DNA of 64,000 bases from RUG572 sp051884915 (GTDB taxonomy: Bacteria > Verrucomicrobiota > Kiritimatiellia > RFP12 > UBA1067), in NCBI GenBank assembly GCA_051884915.1, contig JBJEWF010000087.1, positions 1-64,000 of the forward strand. The letters are read 5' to 3'. The stretch's first letter is position 1; each line of letters opens with the position of its first letter. Position numbers and translations under genes: made by a program. Shown piece after piece: positions 8,501-18,343 of the stretch. The notes under the pieces were generated by a model that was not told the origin of the DNA, made no database searches, and saw nothing but the letters and a program-made list of their open reading frames with translations.

Positions 8501-11500
8501 TAATGAGTGGTTCCGGGATGAGTTTCAATTCACGCCCCTCGTGCGAGGGGCGACTTTTGCTCATTTTGCTTAAGCCCACTCCCTATGTTTCAATTCACGC
8601 CCCTCGTGCGAGGGGCGACTTTGCGCTATACTCGCAGAACACGCCCATTCTGTTTCAATTCACGCCCCTCGTGCGAGGGGCGACGCGCAATGGAAGCGGG
8701 CCGGGCGGCGTATCAAGTTTCAATTCACGCCCCTCGTGCGAGGGGCGACACGGAGGAACGGTTGCTCCCGGTTATGTGATTGGTTTCAATTCACGCCCCT
8801 CGTGCGAGGGGCGACGTGAGGGGTGAAGTGCGCACGAACAGAATACTCGTTTCAATTCACGCCCCTCGTGCGAGGGGCGACTTCCGGCGACGATACGAAG
8901 GTTGCCGCTACGAGTTTCAATTCACGCCCCTCGTGCGAGGGGCGACAAATGGTCATTTCGGATTCAATACCGATAGTGTTTCAATTCACGCCCCTCGTGC
9001 GAGGGGCGACGTGGGCGTATGTTGGATTATCAATACGCGCGGGTTTCAATTCACGCCCCTCGTGCGAGGGGCGACACATTGCGGACTTCAGTGCGGAGGC
9101 CCGCACGTTTCAATTCACGCCCCTCGTGCGAGGGGCGACTCGGTCGATTCGGCTTTTCTGCCGAATTTCCCGTTTCAATTCACGCCCCTCGTGCGAGGGG
9201 CGACATGTCTTCCCAGTGCCGACATCACCTTCGAGGTTTCAATTCACGCCCCTCGTGCGAGGGGCGACTACCGCCATCTTTCATCACCTCGAAAAAAGCG
9301 GTTTCAATTCACGCCCCTCGTGCGAGGGGCGACTCCGGGTTCACCCACTCGACCGTTCCGATGTGTTTCAATTCACGCCCCTCGTGCGAGGGGCGACGCA
9401 ATCATTGCTCGCCATATACCGCGCAAGCGTTTCAATTCACGCCCCTCGTGCGAGGGGCGACGGACACATTTTTGCAGGAGAAACGGAGGCTCGTTTCAAT
9501 TCACGCCCCTCGTGCGAGGGGCGACAGAATTTTCGCAAAACCCCCTTGCCCGTATAGTTTCAATTCACGCCCCTCGTGCGAGGGGCGACTCAGATTTTCT
9601 CCGGGCTTGCAAGGGAAACTTGTTTCAATTCACGCCCCTCGTGCGAGGGGCGACGCGAGTGCCTATATCCGTTCGCGCGTGATGGTGTTTCAATTCACGC
9701 CCCTCGTGCGAGGGGCGACCCGGTCGCTACGTTAGATGCCGCCGGAATCGTGTTTCAATTCACGCCCCTCGTGCGAGGGGCGACAATGGGAGGGTCGAGC
9801 AAGGCATGGCAAACAGGTTTCAATTCACGCCCCTCGTGCGAGGGGCGACGCCGTGCATACAATCGAACGCGCCGCATTCGGGTTTCAATTCACGCCCCTC
9901 GTGCGAGGGGCGACTAGGGCTTTTCTCGCGTCTTGACCGACCAACGTTTCAATTCACGCCCCTCGTGCGAGGGGCGACCGCGGGTGCTCTTGACGGCGCG
10001 CCGGCATGAGTGTTTCAATTCACGCCCCTCGTGCGAGGGGCGACCAAGCGGCGAGCCCTTCGGAATGCAATCTCTGTTTCAATTCACGCCCCTCGTGCGA
10101 GGGGCGACTTATGTGCGAGGGAAGGGTGGCGCGGGAAATTGTTTCAATTCACGCCCCTCGTGCGAGGGGCGACCCTTGTCGGTATAGATGCCGACCTCGT
10201 AGACTGTTTCAATTCACGCCCCTCGTGCGAGGGGCGACTTTTTCCGTCCGGCTTCACCACGCCGAGATTTGTTTCAATTCACGCCCCTCGTGCGAGGGGC
10301 GACTATGTTGGATTATCAATACGCGCAGGACAAATGTGTTTCAATTCACGCCCCTCGTGCGAGGGGCGACGCAACCGACGGCAACGCCTTTGTCACGCCG
10401 TTGTTTCAATTCACGCCCCTCGTGCGAGGGGCGACCTTTTGTGGAATCCTTATACCCGGGACATCGTGTTTCAATTCACGCCCCTCGTGCGAGGGGCGAC
10501 AAGCGGACGCGGAAACGCTGAAGAGCGCGAAAGTTTCAATTCACGCCCCTCGTGCGAGGGGCGACCTTCGCCGCTCCAGAAGCGGGCTTGTTTCCGAGTT
10601 TCAATTCACGCCCCTCGTGCGAGGGGCGACCCATTCCGTTATCTCCCTGGGTTGTTAGAATATGTTTCAATTCACGCCCCTCGTGCGAGGGGCGACCATA
10701 TTCTCCGCGCTGAAATGGAGGCGGAAGAATGTTTCAATTCACGCCCCTCGTGCGAGGGGCGACATCGTTGGGAAGAAGTGAAGGAAGAAGGAACAGTTTC
10801 AATTCACGCCCCTCGTGCGAGGGGCGACCTGACTGATCAATAGGGCTTTAACAATACCAAAGTTTCAATTCACGCCCCTCGTGCGAGGGGCGACGGAATC
10901 CTATCCTCATTGCGGCGAAAGAGCAGGTTTCAATTCACGCCCCTCGTGCGAGGGGCGACTTTAATGCTCGGGCAATGTTCACCTGTTCTGAGTTTCAATT
11001 CACGCCCCTCGTGCGAGGGGCGACCCGATGAGCGATGTTATCGCGACTTCCGACGAGGTTTCAATTCACGCCCCTCGTGCGAGGGGCGACCTCTTAAGAT
11101 TGAAAACCCATAACAAGGCGTTTGGTTTCAATTCACGCCCCTCGTGCGAGGGGCGACCTTCCTTCTTCCTTCACTTCTTCCCAACGATACGTTTCAATTC
11201 ACGCCCCTCGTGCGAGGGGCGACATCCGATACTCTCCGCGAGGCCGCAGGAAACGGGTTTCAATTCACGCCCCTCGTGCGAGGGGCGACACTTACCGCAT
11301 TTTTTTGGCACATAGCTAACGGTTTCAATTCACGCCCCTCGTGCGAGGGGCGACCTGCATATCATCAGGAGCCTGAGTATAATCACCGTTTCAATTCACG
11401 CCCCTCGTGCGAGGGGCGACCGGCGACGAAGGTGAAGATGAGGAGGTGCAAAATGTTTCAATTCACGCCCCTCGTGCGAGGGGCGACTTTTGCGGTTATG

Positions 11501-13178
11501 CCGCTTATTTTGTATCAATGTTTCAATTCACGCCCCTCGTGCGAGGGGCGACTAGCGAGTGCGGCAAGACCTACACGGTGAGCAAGTTTCAATTCACGCC
11601 CCTCGTGCGAGGGGCGACCGAGAAATAGACATCCTTCGTGCGCGTGTATCGTTTCAATTCACGCCCCTCGTGCGAGGGGCGACGCGAAGGTGAACAACTT
11701 CTTCGACTACTCCACAGTTTCAATTCACGCCCCTCGTGCGAGGGGCGACAATGCCATTCTTGAAACGATGGGAAACTGCGGTTTCAATTCACGCCCCTCG
11801 TGCGAGGGGCGACTTCGTCTTGCGACTTGCTTGTGCAACTTGCAGTTTCAATTCACGCCCCTCGTGCGAGGGGCGACGGCAGGGTTTCGACGCGTCCCGG
11901 GGATGGGAGTTTCAATTCACGCCCCTCGTGCGAGGGGCGACACGCCCCGTGATGGCTCCGTTTAGTCCTCAATGTTTCAATTCACGCCCCTCGTGCGAGG
12001 GGCGACATCATCTCGCTTATGTCTTCAAGTCGCTTGACGTTTCAATTCACGCCCCTCGTGCGAGGGGCGACCTTGCCTTCCGCATTCTTCGCGTCGTCGC
12101 TCCAGTTTCAATTCACGCCCCTCGTGCGAGGGGCGACCGTTGCTTGTTGCTTGATTAGATGCAATACCGGTTTCAATTCACGCCCCTCGTGCGAGGGGCG
12201 ACAGCATGGCACGACCGACATCAGCCGGAGGAGAGTTTCAATTCACGCCCCTCGTGCGAGGGGCGACATTCGTTCCGCGGAGGCCCGCGGGGACGAAGGC
12301 GTTTCAATTCACGCCCCTCGTGCGAGGGGCGACTCAGGCGTATGTTGTAATAGGAAAATGACGTCGTTTCAATTCACGCCCCTCGTGCGAGGGGCGACAT
12401 AATCCTGCATATCATCAGGGGCTTGCGTAGTTTCAATTCACGCCCCTCGTGCGAGGGGCGACAAATCACGACGAGAGGACCGCTTTGATTTACGGTTTCA
12501 ATTCACGCCCCTCGTGCGAGGGGCGACAACGGGCCAATCAACACAAGACAAAGACAAAGTTTCAATTCACGCCCCTCGTGCGAGGGGCGACTCGATCAGC
12601 CCGAAGATCCATCACTGCCTTCGGTTTCAATTCACGCCCCTCGTGCGAGGGGCGACAGAGGGTTCGGCGGCAATCGTCGCCCCTAAAGAGTTTCAATTCA
12701 CGCCCCTCGTGCGAGGGGCGACACAAGCGAGAAGGGCGGTTTTTGGCGCATGGAGTTTCAATTCACGCCCCTCGTGCGAGGGGCGACACTATCAACTAAC
12801 CTAACCGGTACCGCAAAGTAGTTTCAATTCACGCCCCTCGTGCGAGGGGCGACCTTTGCAACCCCCTATTGTTTTTACGTATAGTGTTTCAATTCACGCC
12901 CCTCGTGCGAGGGGCGACGTTCGCCATAACCCTGCGTCCCTTTCCTCGCAGTTTCAATTCACGCCCCTCGTGCGAGGGGCGACACGAAAGGAAAATACTG
13001 ATGAAGAAAATCATTGTTTCAATTCACGCCCCTCGTGCGAGGGGCGACTCACAGAAAAAGATATTGACCAGATGGTCAGTGTTTCAATTCACGCCCCTCG
13101 TGCGAGGGGCGACGCAGAGCCGAGAGCAGATCCAATAGCAGATATGTTTCAATTCACGCCCCTCGTGCGAGGGGCGAC
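5517..13178 (-). CRISPR. Type I-C CRISPR array, 118 repeats and 117 spacers
   Basis: By hand count there are 118 copies of a 33-nt repeat at a period of 64-67 nt, first 5517-5549, last 13146-13178. Spacers are mostly 31-34 nt. In transcribed (minus) orientation the repeat begins GTCGCCCCTCGC, forms a GC hairpin and ends GAATTGAAAC, the type I-C hallmark. I saw no variant repeat in the array. The cas operon lies upstream, so transcription runs leftward and the newest spacers are near 13178. Plus-strand frames through the array translate the repeat as FNSRPSCEGR, VSIHAPRARGD or FQFTPLVRGAT and are not genes. Some spacers are related to each other (see findings). Confidence 0.98.
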
Positions 13179-13381
13179 GCGGCAAAAGTTAAGTTTTGCC
13201 GATCTCAAACGCATTTGAACGCTCGAAACGGAGTGTAGTATACCAAAGATTCTTAGATTCTAATGTCAAAGATCAAAGATTTCGGCTTTATTGCCTCGCT
13301 CGTTTCGCTGAAGGAGGCTCAATCGTCCGCGAACCTCCCCGGAAAACCATGCGAATTGAGGGTTCGCGCACCCGGTTCGCG
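13179..13381 (-). promoter_or_regulatory. CRISPR leader and array promoter
   Basis: An AT-rich stretch between cas2 and the first repeat. On the minus strand it contains an extended -10 box, TGGTATACT (13237-13245), about 55 nt before the first repeat; a TTGACA lies 21 nt upstream (13264-13269), too far for a normal -35. Directly against the first repeat is a perfect 8-bp inverted repeat, CGGCAAAA/TTTTGCCG (13180-13187 and 13194-13201). A second small palindrome, TCAAA-cgca-TTTGA, follows. The cas2-proximal part (13325-13375) holds inverted and direct copies of GGTTCGCG that may form a terminator for the cas operon. Confidence 0.7.
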
Positions 13382-13675
13382 CTATATCACCAACGCATCG
13401 TGTCCAAGATCCGGAACCTTCTTAGCCCCGAAATGAACCACCCTTTCTCGATAATTGTTGCCGAGGTTGTAATAGCGCAGACTGTCGCTGTCAGGATCGC
13501 AGATGCTCTCGAGTTTAGCCTTCAATGTCACCCACTGCCCCCAATCGAGATTACATTCGAAAACGGAATTCTGCACCCGAATGCCCCAGTCTTCGCAAGC
13601 CTTCGCCACTCGCCGCAGACGCCTTCGTCCGGCAGGATTGACCGTGCTTACATCATAGCTCACCAACATCAACAT
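13382..13675 (-). CDS. cas2: CRISPR-associated endonuclease Cas2
   Basis: A 97-residue Cas2 that forms the adaptation complex with Cas1. It has the ferredoxin-like start MLMLVSYDV with the conserved Asp after the first strand, GRRRLRRVAKACEDWG, and VQNSVFECNLD in the second strand. A longer frame upstream (to 13861) is a shadow over cas1. The chosen start at 13675 has AGGAG 7-8 nt upstream and lies 10 nt after the cas1 stop. It is the last gene of the operon, next to the leader, as usual in type I-C. Confidence 0.95.
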   Translation of the reverse strand: MLMLVSYDVSTVNPAGRRRLRRVAKACEDWGIRVQNSVFECNLDWGQWVTLKAKLESICDPDSDSLRYYNLGNNYRERVVHFGAKKVPDLGHDALVI

Positions 13676-13685
13676 ACGCGTCTCC

Positions 13686-14711
13686 TTATCGGACAGCAAA
13701 CGGCGGGTAGGCGTCAAGGTCGCCGCGCAGATGCCGCGCCAGCAAAAGCGCCTGCAAATGCGGGAAAAGCCCGATCGGCACCTTGTCCCCGAGAAAAGGG
13801 TGTTCCGCCACCGTTTGCTTGCGTTTTTGCCATGCCGCCAGCACCGTTTTGCGCGCATCATCTTTCATCACAATTGCGCCAGACTCGGTTTTGACGAAAT
13901 CTTTCGCCTCGACTTGCCTGAGATTGACGAGCGACAATGCCAGACGATCGGCCATGACGGCCCGGAACTCCTCCATCAAATCCAAGGCCAGACTCATCCG
14001 TCCGGGACGAATCTCATGCAGAAACCCGATCTGCGGATCGAGCCCCACTTGTTCGCAGGCGCCGCGGCAATCATGAGCCAGCAACGTGTACAGAAACGAC
14101 AAAAGCGCATTCATGGGATCGAGCGGCGGGCGCCGGTTCCGCGAGACGATTTCAAAGGCCGGATTGCCCGGCACGATCAACTCGTTGAAAATGCCGAAAT
14201 ACACCGCTCCCGCCTCCCCCTCAAGCCCCCGCAACCGTGCGGCATCCGGCGGCGAATCGCGCACCCGCGCCAGAATCCCGCGCAAGTTCTCCGCTGCCGT
14301 TTTCAATTTCTCCGTCTCGCCATGATCGCGCATTCGCCGCAAAACCACACTCCGGGAATTCATCAATTTGCCGATGACGAAACTGCGGGCGATTTCACCC
14401 TTGTGCTGCACATCTTCATAAGCGCGCGTCTGGGCAAGGCGCAACCTGACATTGCCCGAGATCGGCCCGTTGATCCGCGCAAGGAAGCGTCCGTGCAGAT
14501 CGAGACAGGAAACGACAATGCCGATTTCGGCGCACTTGGAGACAAGATAAGGGCTGACCATCACATTGCCGAAAGTGACGATGCCCGTCAGCGCATGCAA
14601 CGGAAAACGCGCCAGCACCTCGCGTTCCTTCGTCACCGCGACCGCTTCGCCCTCCTGCCGCAGATAGACATCCTGGGTTGTCACGAACAAAGTATTCAAG
14701 AGCCGCTTCAT
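13686..14711 (-). CDS. cas1: CRISPR-associated integrase Cas1 (type I-C)
   Basis: A 341-residue integrase that inserts new spacers at the leader-repeat junction. The metal-binding residues are present: Glu in LEGEAGAVYFGIF, His in GFLHEIRPGRMSLALDLMEE, and Asp in the same motif. The N-terminal beta domain (MKRLLNTLFVTTQDVYL) and the YTLLAHDC helix are typical of Cas1c. The ATG at 14711 overlaps the cas4 stop as ATGA, so the upstream extension to 14744 was not used. The gene is intact, and the long uniform array indicates that it works. Confidence 0.96.
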   Translation of the reverse strand: MKRLLNTLFVTTQDVYLRQEGEAVAVTKEREVLARFPLHALTGIVTFGNVMVSPYLVSKCAEIGIVVSCLDLHGRFLARINGPISGNVRLRLAQTRAYEDVQHKGEIARSFVIGKLMNSRSVVLRRMRDHGETEKLKTAAENLRGILARVRDSPPDAARLRGLEGEAGAVYFGIFNELIVPGNPAFEIVSRNRRPPLDPMNALLSFLYTLLAHDCRGACEQVGLDPQIGFLHEIRPGRMSLALDLMEEFRAVMADRLALSLVNLRQVEAKDFVKTESGAIVMKDDARKTVLAAWQKRKQTVAEHPFLGDKVPIGLFPHLQALLLARHLRGDLDAYPPFAVR

Positions 14712-15343
14712 AGCCCTTCCGCCTCCATTATCCGGCGCGTCCAATCCTTCGCCGAAATCCGCCCGTTGAATTCCTTCGGGCGGCAGACCTCATAGACCGA
14801 ACAAGCCTCGCACGCGGGCGAGTAGACGGCCGGCGGAATTTCCCCTTTGTCGATCAGTTCATGCACGGCTCTCGCCGTCGCTTCGGTGAGCCGCCGCAAT
14901 TCCCGGTCGAACCGCACGACCATCCGCCGGCGCACGGCACCGTAAAACAGCGCCCCTTCGACGATTTCCTCTCCACGCATCTCCTCCAGCGCCATTGCCT
15001 GCGCGCACAATTGCACCTCGTCGGCACGATGGGCCTTGGGCCGACCGTGTTTATACTCGACCGGATAAGCGCGCCAAACGCCATCGGCCCGATGCAGCTC
15101 GACCATATCGGCTATGCCCGTCACGCCGAGGCGTCGCGAAACGAGCCGCAGCGCGGCAACCGTTTTGATGTCGCCGCGCGTCTCGCTCCCGCGCCGATCG
15201 ACGCGCTCGTGCAATAGGCGTCCCGCCGCCGTCAAATAATTCTCGCGCCATGCTTCCTCAACATGAATGAGCGCACATTGGCGCGGACAGAAACAATAAT
15301 GCTGCAGCGCCGAGATCATCACCAGCTCGTCATCGGCGACCAT
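14708..15343 (-). CDS. cas4: CRISPR-associated exonuclease Cas4
   Basis: A 211-residue RecB-like nuclease that trims prespacers and selects the PAM in I-C systems. The Fe-S cysteines are seen at both ends: HYCFCPRQCALIH near the N-terminus and CEACSVYEVC near the C-terminus. The nuclease core has GVTGIADMVE and YPVEYKHGRPK. Start chosen at 15343 because GAGGGAGA lies just upstream; an in-frame ATG at 15367 gives only eight more residues. Cas4 is translationally coupled to cas1 and separated from cas7 by an unusual 336-nt gap. Confidence 0.95.
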   Translation of the reverse strand: MVADDELVMISALQHYCFCPRQCALIHVEEAWRENYLTAAGRLLHERVDRRGSETRGDIKTVAALRLVSRRLGVTGIADMVELHRADGVWRAYPVEYKHGRPKAHRADEVQLCAQAMALEEMRGEEIVEGALFYGAVRRRMVVRFDRELRRLTEATARAVHELIDKGEIPPAVYSPACEACSVYEVCRPKEFNGRISAKDWTRRIMEAEGL

Positions 15344-15679
15344 AGTCAATTCTCCCTCGTAGAGCACTATGCGAACGATCTGGCATCACCAACACGCCCA
15401 GCACCTCTATCCGAAGCGCAAACTCGACGATGCGCTGAAAATGCGCCTTAATACTCCACCCCGGCTCGCCCAATTCAATCTCAAGACGATGCGCTGCTAT
15501 CCGTTTCCCGGACGACCGCGAACGATCGTTGAGCCCTAGGCTCTCTGTACCGCGACAGTTCCGATTGCAACACCGCCGCAGCATCGAGTGGACGATTCCG
15601 CGCCGCCACGACCCTGTTCCCGGGTCGTAGCGGGCGGAATTCTGAGAATTGCAATCGCTTGCCGATTCCACAATTTCGT
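15344..15679 (-). other. 336-nt gap between cas7c and cas4 with a strong hairpin
   Basis: No supported gene: the minus-strand frame that crosses it (15330-15755) overlaps cas7c and has no protein-like pattern. The notable feature is an inverted repeat at 15594-15640, with inner arms ACGACCC/GGGTCGT around a 7-nt loop and outer arms ATTCCG/CGGAAT. All other gaps in the operon are 33 nt or less. The stem could attenuate the adaptation genes, end the interference transcript, or protect its 3' end. No T-run follows it, so it is not a classic terminator. Confidence 0.5.
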
Positions 15680-16582
15680 TTACACCAGGCTCACGCCGGG
15701 CGGCAACTCCGATTCGTCGATTGAAACCGAATAATCGGCAAAAGAACGCGGACAAGCCACATCCGGCTTTTTGGCGATCTTCACCAAGTCGAACAGGCTG
15801 CTCGCGGACGCATTGCCGAGCGCCGAATCATGCTTGAAGACAATCAGCCGCTCCGTCGCCATCAAACCGCGAGCCGCCGCGCGATCATGCTCGAACATTT
15901 CGCGCAAGGCCTGCCACAATAGCGACAAGTCTTCGTCGGAAAAACCGGTTTGTTTCGCCAAAGCCGGCGAGACAAAACCGTAAGCGACATAGAGACCGTA
16001 AGGCACGGTAGTCTTTCGACCCATTGTCCGATTGTCACCGCCTTGCTTCTCGGCCTCAGCCTCTGTCGCAACCGCCATGCGCGTGATGGAATGCTCGAGC
16101 GTCACGATCGGATCGACCGAACGGGCGAAAGTCAACTGCACAGGCCCGCGAACCTGACCGGCATTTGCGCCCGTCGACATCACGGCGCCAAAAGTGCGAA
16201 TATCAAAATAATCGGCACACATTTGTTGGCGAGCCTTGTCGATTTCGCCACCCTGTCCTTGTCCGGCCTTATTGCGCTTCTTTCCATCAGACGAATCTGC
16301 CGGGGGCTTCTCGAGGTCGATATTCGATTTTGCGTACGCTGCTTCAATCTCCTTGTTCAGAATCGCCTTTTCCTTGATGAAGATATCGTATCCTTCACGC
16401 GCACTCTGCGTCAACTGAATGAAGTTGCGCACCTTGCGCTTCAGGCACACGTCGGTGACCAAGCCTTGCCCGGTCTCGGCATCGACGCGCGGCAGATTGC
16501 CCGCATCAGGATCGCCGTTGGGATTGCCGTCTTTCACGTCGAAGACGAGCATGAAGTCATACCGATTTTTTATTTCGCTCAT
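15680..16582 (-). CDS. cas7c: Cascade backbone protein Cas7c (Csd2)
   Basis: A 300-residue Cas7 that multimerises along crRNA to form the type I-C Cascade backbone. It starts MSEIKNRYDFMLVFDVKDGNPNGDPDAGNLPR, which is the Csd2 signature (RRM-like fold, GNPNGDPD), and continues with the thumb region and DYFDIRTFGAVMSTG and GPVQLTFARSVDPI. The length and motifs are normal for the family. It begins 33 nt after the cas8c stop. Confidence 0.95.
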   Translation of the reverse strand: MSEIKNRYDFMLVFDVKDGNPNGDPDAGNLPRVDAETGQGLVTDVCLKRKVRNFIQLTQSAREGYDIFIKEKAILNKEIEAAYAKSNIDLEKPPADSSDGKKRNKAGQGQGGEIDKARQQMCADYFDIRTFGAVMSTGANAGQVRGPVQLTFARSVDPIVTLEHSITRMAVATEAEAEKQGGDNRTMGRKTTVPYGLYVAYGFVSPALAKQTGFSDEDLSLLWQALREMFEHDRAAARGLMATERLIVFKHDSALGNASASSLFDLVKIAKKPDVACPRSFADYSVSIDESELPPGVSLV

Positions 16583-16615
16583 TGTTACCTCATTTCTTTT
16601 TGTTTTCGCCGAAAA

Positions 16616-18343
16616 TTATTCGCCATCCTTCTTGTCGAAGAACGCCTGACGCTGATGATAATACCCGATGGCAAACTGCCCTTGATTGTCAAGCGACAGA
16701 TGCGCCGGGAATTGCACGACCCCTTCGATTACTTCCTGAAGCAGCTTCTCCAGATTCACCCGATAGCCAGGTTTCTCCTTGCCCAGCTTCGAGAGGTGGT
16801 TCTGCGCCAGCCGCATCAGGTTGCCGAACACCGTAACGGGGGCCGATGACGCGGCGGCATAGAAGCGATCTTTGATCGTCGCGTTGATAGTGGGGTTGGC
16901 CGCCTCCTGCACCCGCTCAAGCACGGCAAAAAGCCTGCCGAGCCGGTAACCGGTATTTTTGTTTTCAGTATCGAGACTCACTGTGAGCATCCTTTCTTGA
17001 TTAGGGTTGTTCTTTCTCCATTTGCGATTGAGAAATCCTTTGATCAGTTTGGCGCGCGCGTAAGTTATGCCATGGTCAGCCTTAGTCCGCGTCAAGACCG
17101 ATTGCAGCAAGGTTTCCGGAAACGGCAAACCTTCAAGAATGCTGCGCATGACATTGCCGGCGAGATTGGGCGCGATATTCTCCGATTTCCCTTGCGCCGC
17201 CGTAGACACAAGCAGACGCCACAGCGAAAGATGGTCTTTTTCTTTAGGACCATGAGCGATTTCCAGATCGGCGAAATAGTCGCGGAAGCGCCCGGCCATT
17301 TCCGCTACCGTCCCGACATGCCAAAAACGAATCGCCAATCTTGCCGCGTTAGGCGAGAGACCCAGCACGTAAAACCGCGTCGCATCTTCGCCAAATGACG
17401 CCGTTCCCGTCTTGGGCGATTTGAACAGGGCGCTGACCGCCTCGGTCTGCGAATCGGGATTGTCCTTGGCAGGCTCGGCGAAAAACGAAGCGAAAGCGTC
17501 TTCAAAGCCATCCTCCCGTTCAGCCCAGAACACCATCGTCGCGTCGCCAACCGACATTTTCTGTCGCGAATCCTTCGACAGCAAATTGTTCAACGCAGTC
17601 GTATATTCAAAGGCGGTTTTGGCGCCTATTGGCGAATTGCCGCCCTGTGTCTTGCCGAACGATGCGGCTGCGTCAAAATTGAACGAAACCACATTGGCTC
17701 CTGTCGTGTTTGCCCCAGGAACACCTTTGATTGGAGGATGCAAAACCGCCAACGGCTGACGCTCTCCCGTAACCAAGTCTACGATCTCGGATTCTCCTTC
17801 TTGCTGAAAAACGGCCCGATTGTCGACAACGCTCTTGATGGCCGGCTCGTCGAAAATACTGCCGCCAGAATCGGCAAATCGAAATGCGACAAAAGCACAC
17901 GCCATTTTGGCGTCTTGCCAAGCGGGAAATCGTGACAAATCTTCGGCAAGTGCAGGCGAAGCCAGAAAATCCAAAACCGCTTTGACGGCCGGTTCCTGCG
18001 AATAGGCCTTCAATTGCTCGACAAATGCCGCATGCTTTTCAGCCACATCCTCTTCTTTGCCGCCTTCCTTGCACATAATGCCTGTAACATATTCGACGTT
18101 GTCCCAAAGGAAATACGGCTTGACGTTCATTGTTCGTTTCACGGACTGAGGTACCATAAAAGTCCGGGCCCGGAGTTTCTTGCCGATTTTCTCCTGCGTA
18201 TCTTCAACATTGACCAATCGTCCCTCGCGATCAAGAACAATGAGATACGGTATTTCCTTGCGCTCCCACCCCAGCGGCGCGATGCCCGACTCGGGATCGG
18301 CGGCTTTGCGGTCGTAATATCCTTTCAATGCGTGCAAAATCAT
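16616..18343 (-). CDS. cas8c: Cascade large subunit Cas8c (Csd1)
   Basis: A 575-residue Csd1/Cas8c, the large subunit that recognises the PAM in type I-C Cascade. Typical landmarks are the start MILHALKGYYDR, PYFLWDNVEYVTG (N-terminal region), the GANVVSFNFDAAASFGK segment, the FYVLGLSPNAARLAIRFWHVG motif, and LTRTKADHGITYARAKLIKG near the C-terminus. An internal start may give Cas11c in I-C systems; candidate internal methionines exist but none was assigned. Its start overlaps the cas5c stop by 4 nt. Confidence 0.93.
   Translation of the reverse strand: MILHALKGYYDRKAADPESGIAPLGWERKEIPYLIVLDREGRLVNVEDTQEKIGKKLRARTFMVPQSVKRTMNVKPYFLWDNVEYVTGIMCKEGGKEEDVAEKHAAFVEQLKAYSQEPAVKAVLDFLASPALAEDLSRFPAWQDAKMACAFVAFRFADSGGSIFDEPAIKSVVDNRAVFQQEGESEIVDLVTGERQPLAVLHPPIKGVPGANTTGANVVSFNFDAAASFGKTQGGNSPIGAKTAFEYTTALNNLLSKDSRQKMSVGDATMVFWAEREDGFEDAFASFFAEPAKDNPDSQTEAVSALFKSPKTGTASFGEDATRFYVLGLSPNAARLAIRFWHVGTVAEMAGRFRDYFADLEIAHGPKEKDHLSLWRLLVSTAAQGKSENIAPNLAGNVMRSILEGLPFPETLLQSVLTRTKADHGITYARAKLIKGFLNRKWRKNNPNQERMLTVSLDTENKNTGYRLGRLFAVLERVQEAANPTINATIKDRFYAAASSAPVTVFGNLMRLAQNHLSKLGKEKPGYRVNLEKLLQEVIEGVVQFPAHLSLDNQGQFAIGYYHQRQAFFDKKDGE

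Noticed and set aside
5517..13218. Many plus-strand frames of 60-620 residues with repeated FNSRPSCEGR, VSIHAPRARGD or FQFTPLVRGAT blocks, resembling repeat proteins
   Set aside because: They are the three reading frames of the CRISPR repeat with spacer translations in between; the RGD and similar motifs are chance.
13264..13269. TTGACA as the -35 box of the array promoter
   Set aside because: It lies 21 nt from the -10 box, too far for normal spacing; an extended -10 promoter is more likely.
13382..13861. 159-residue version of Cas2 from the upstream start
   Set aside because: The extra N-terminus is an out-of-frame reading of cas1; the 97-residue form has a good ribosome-binding site and standard length.
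15330..15755. 141-residue minus-strand frame between cas7c and cas4
   Set aside because: Overlaps the 3' end of cas7c in another frame, and its body is the hairpin-containing gap; no protein-like pattern.
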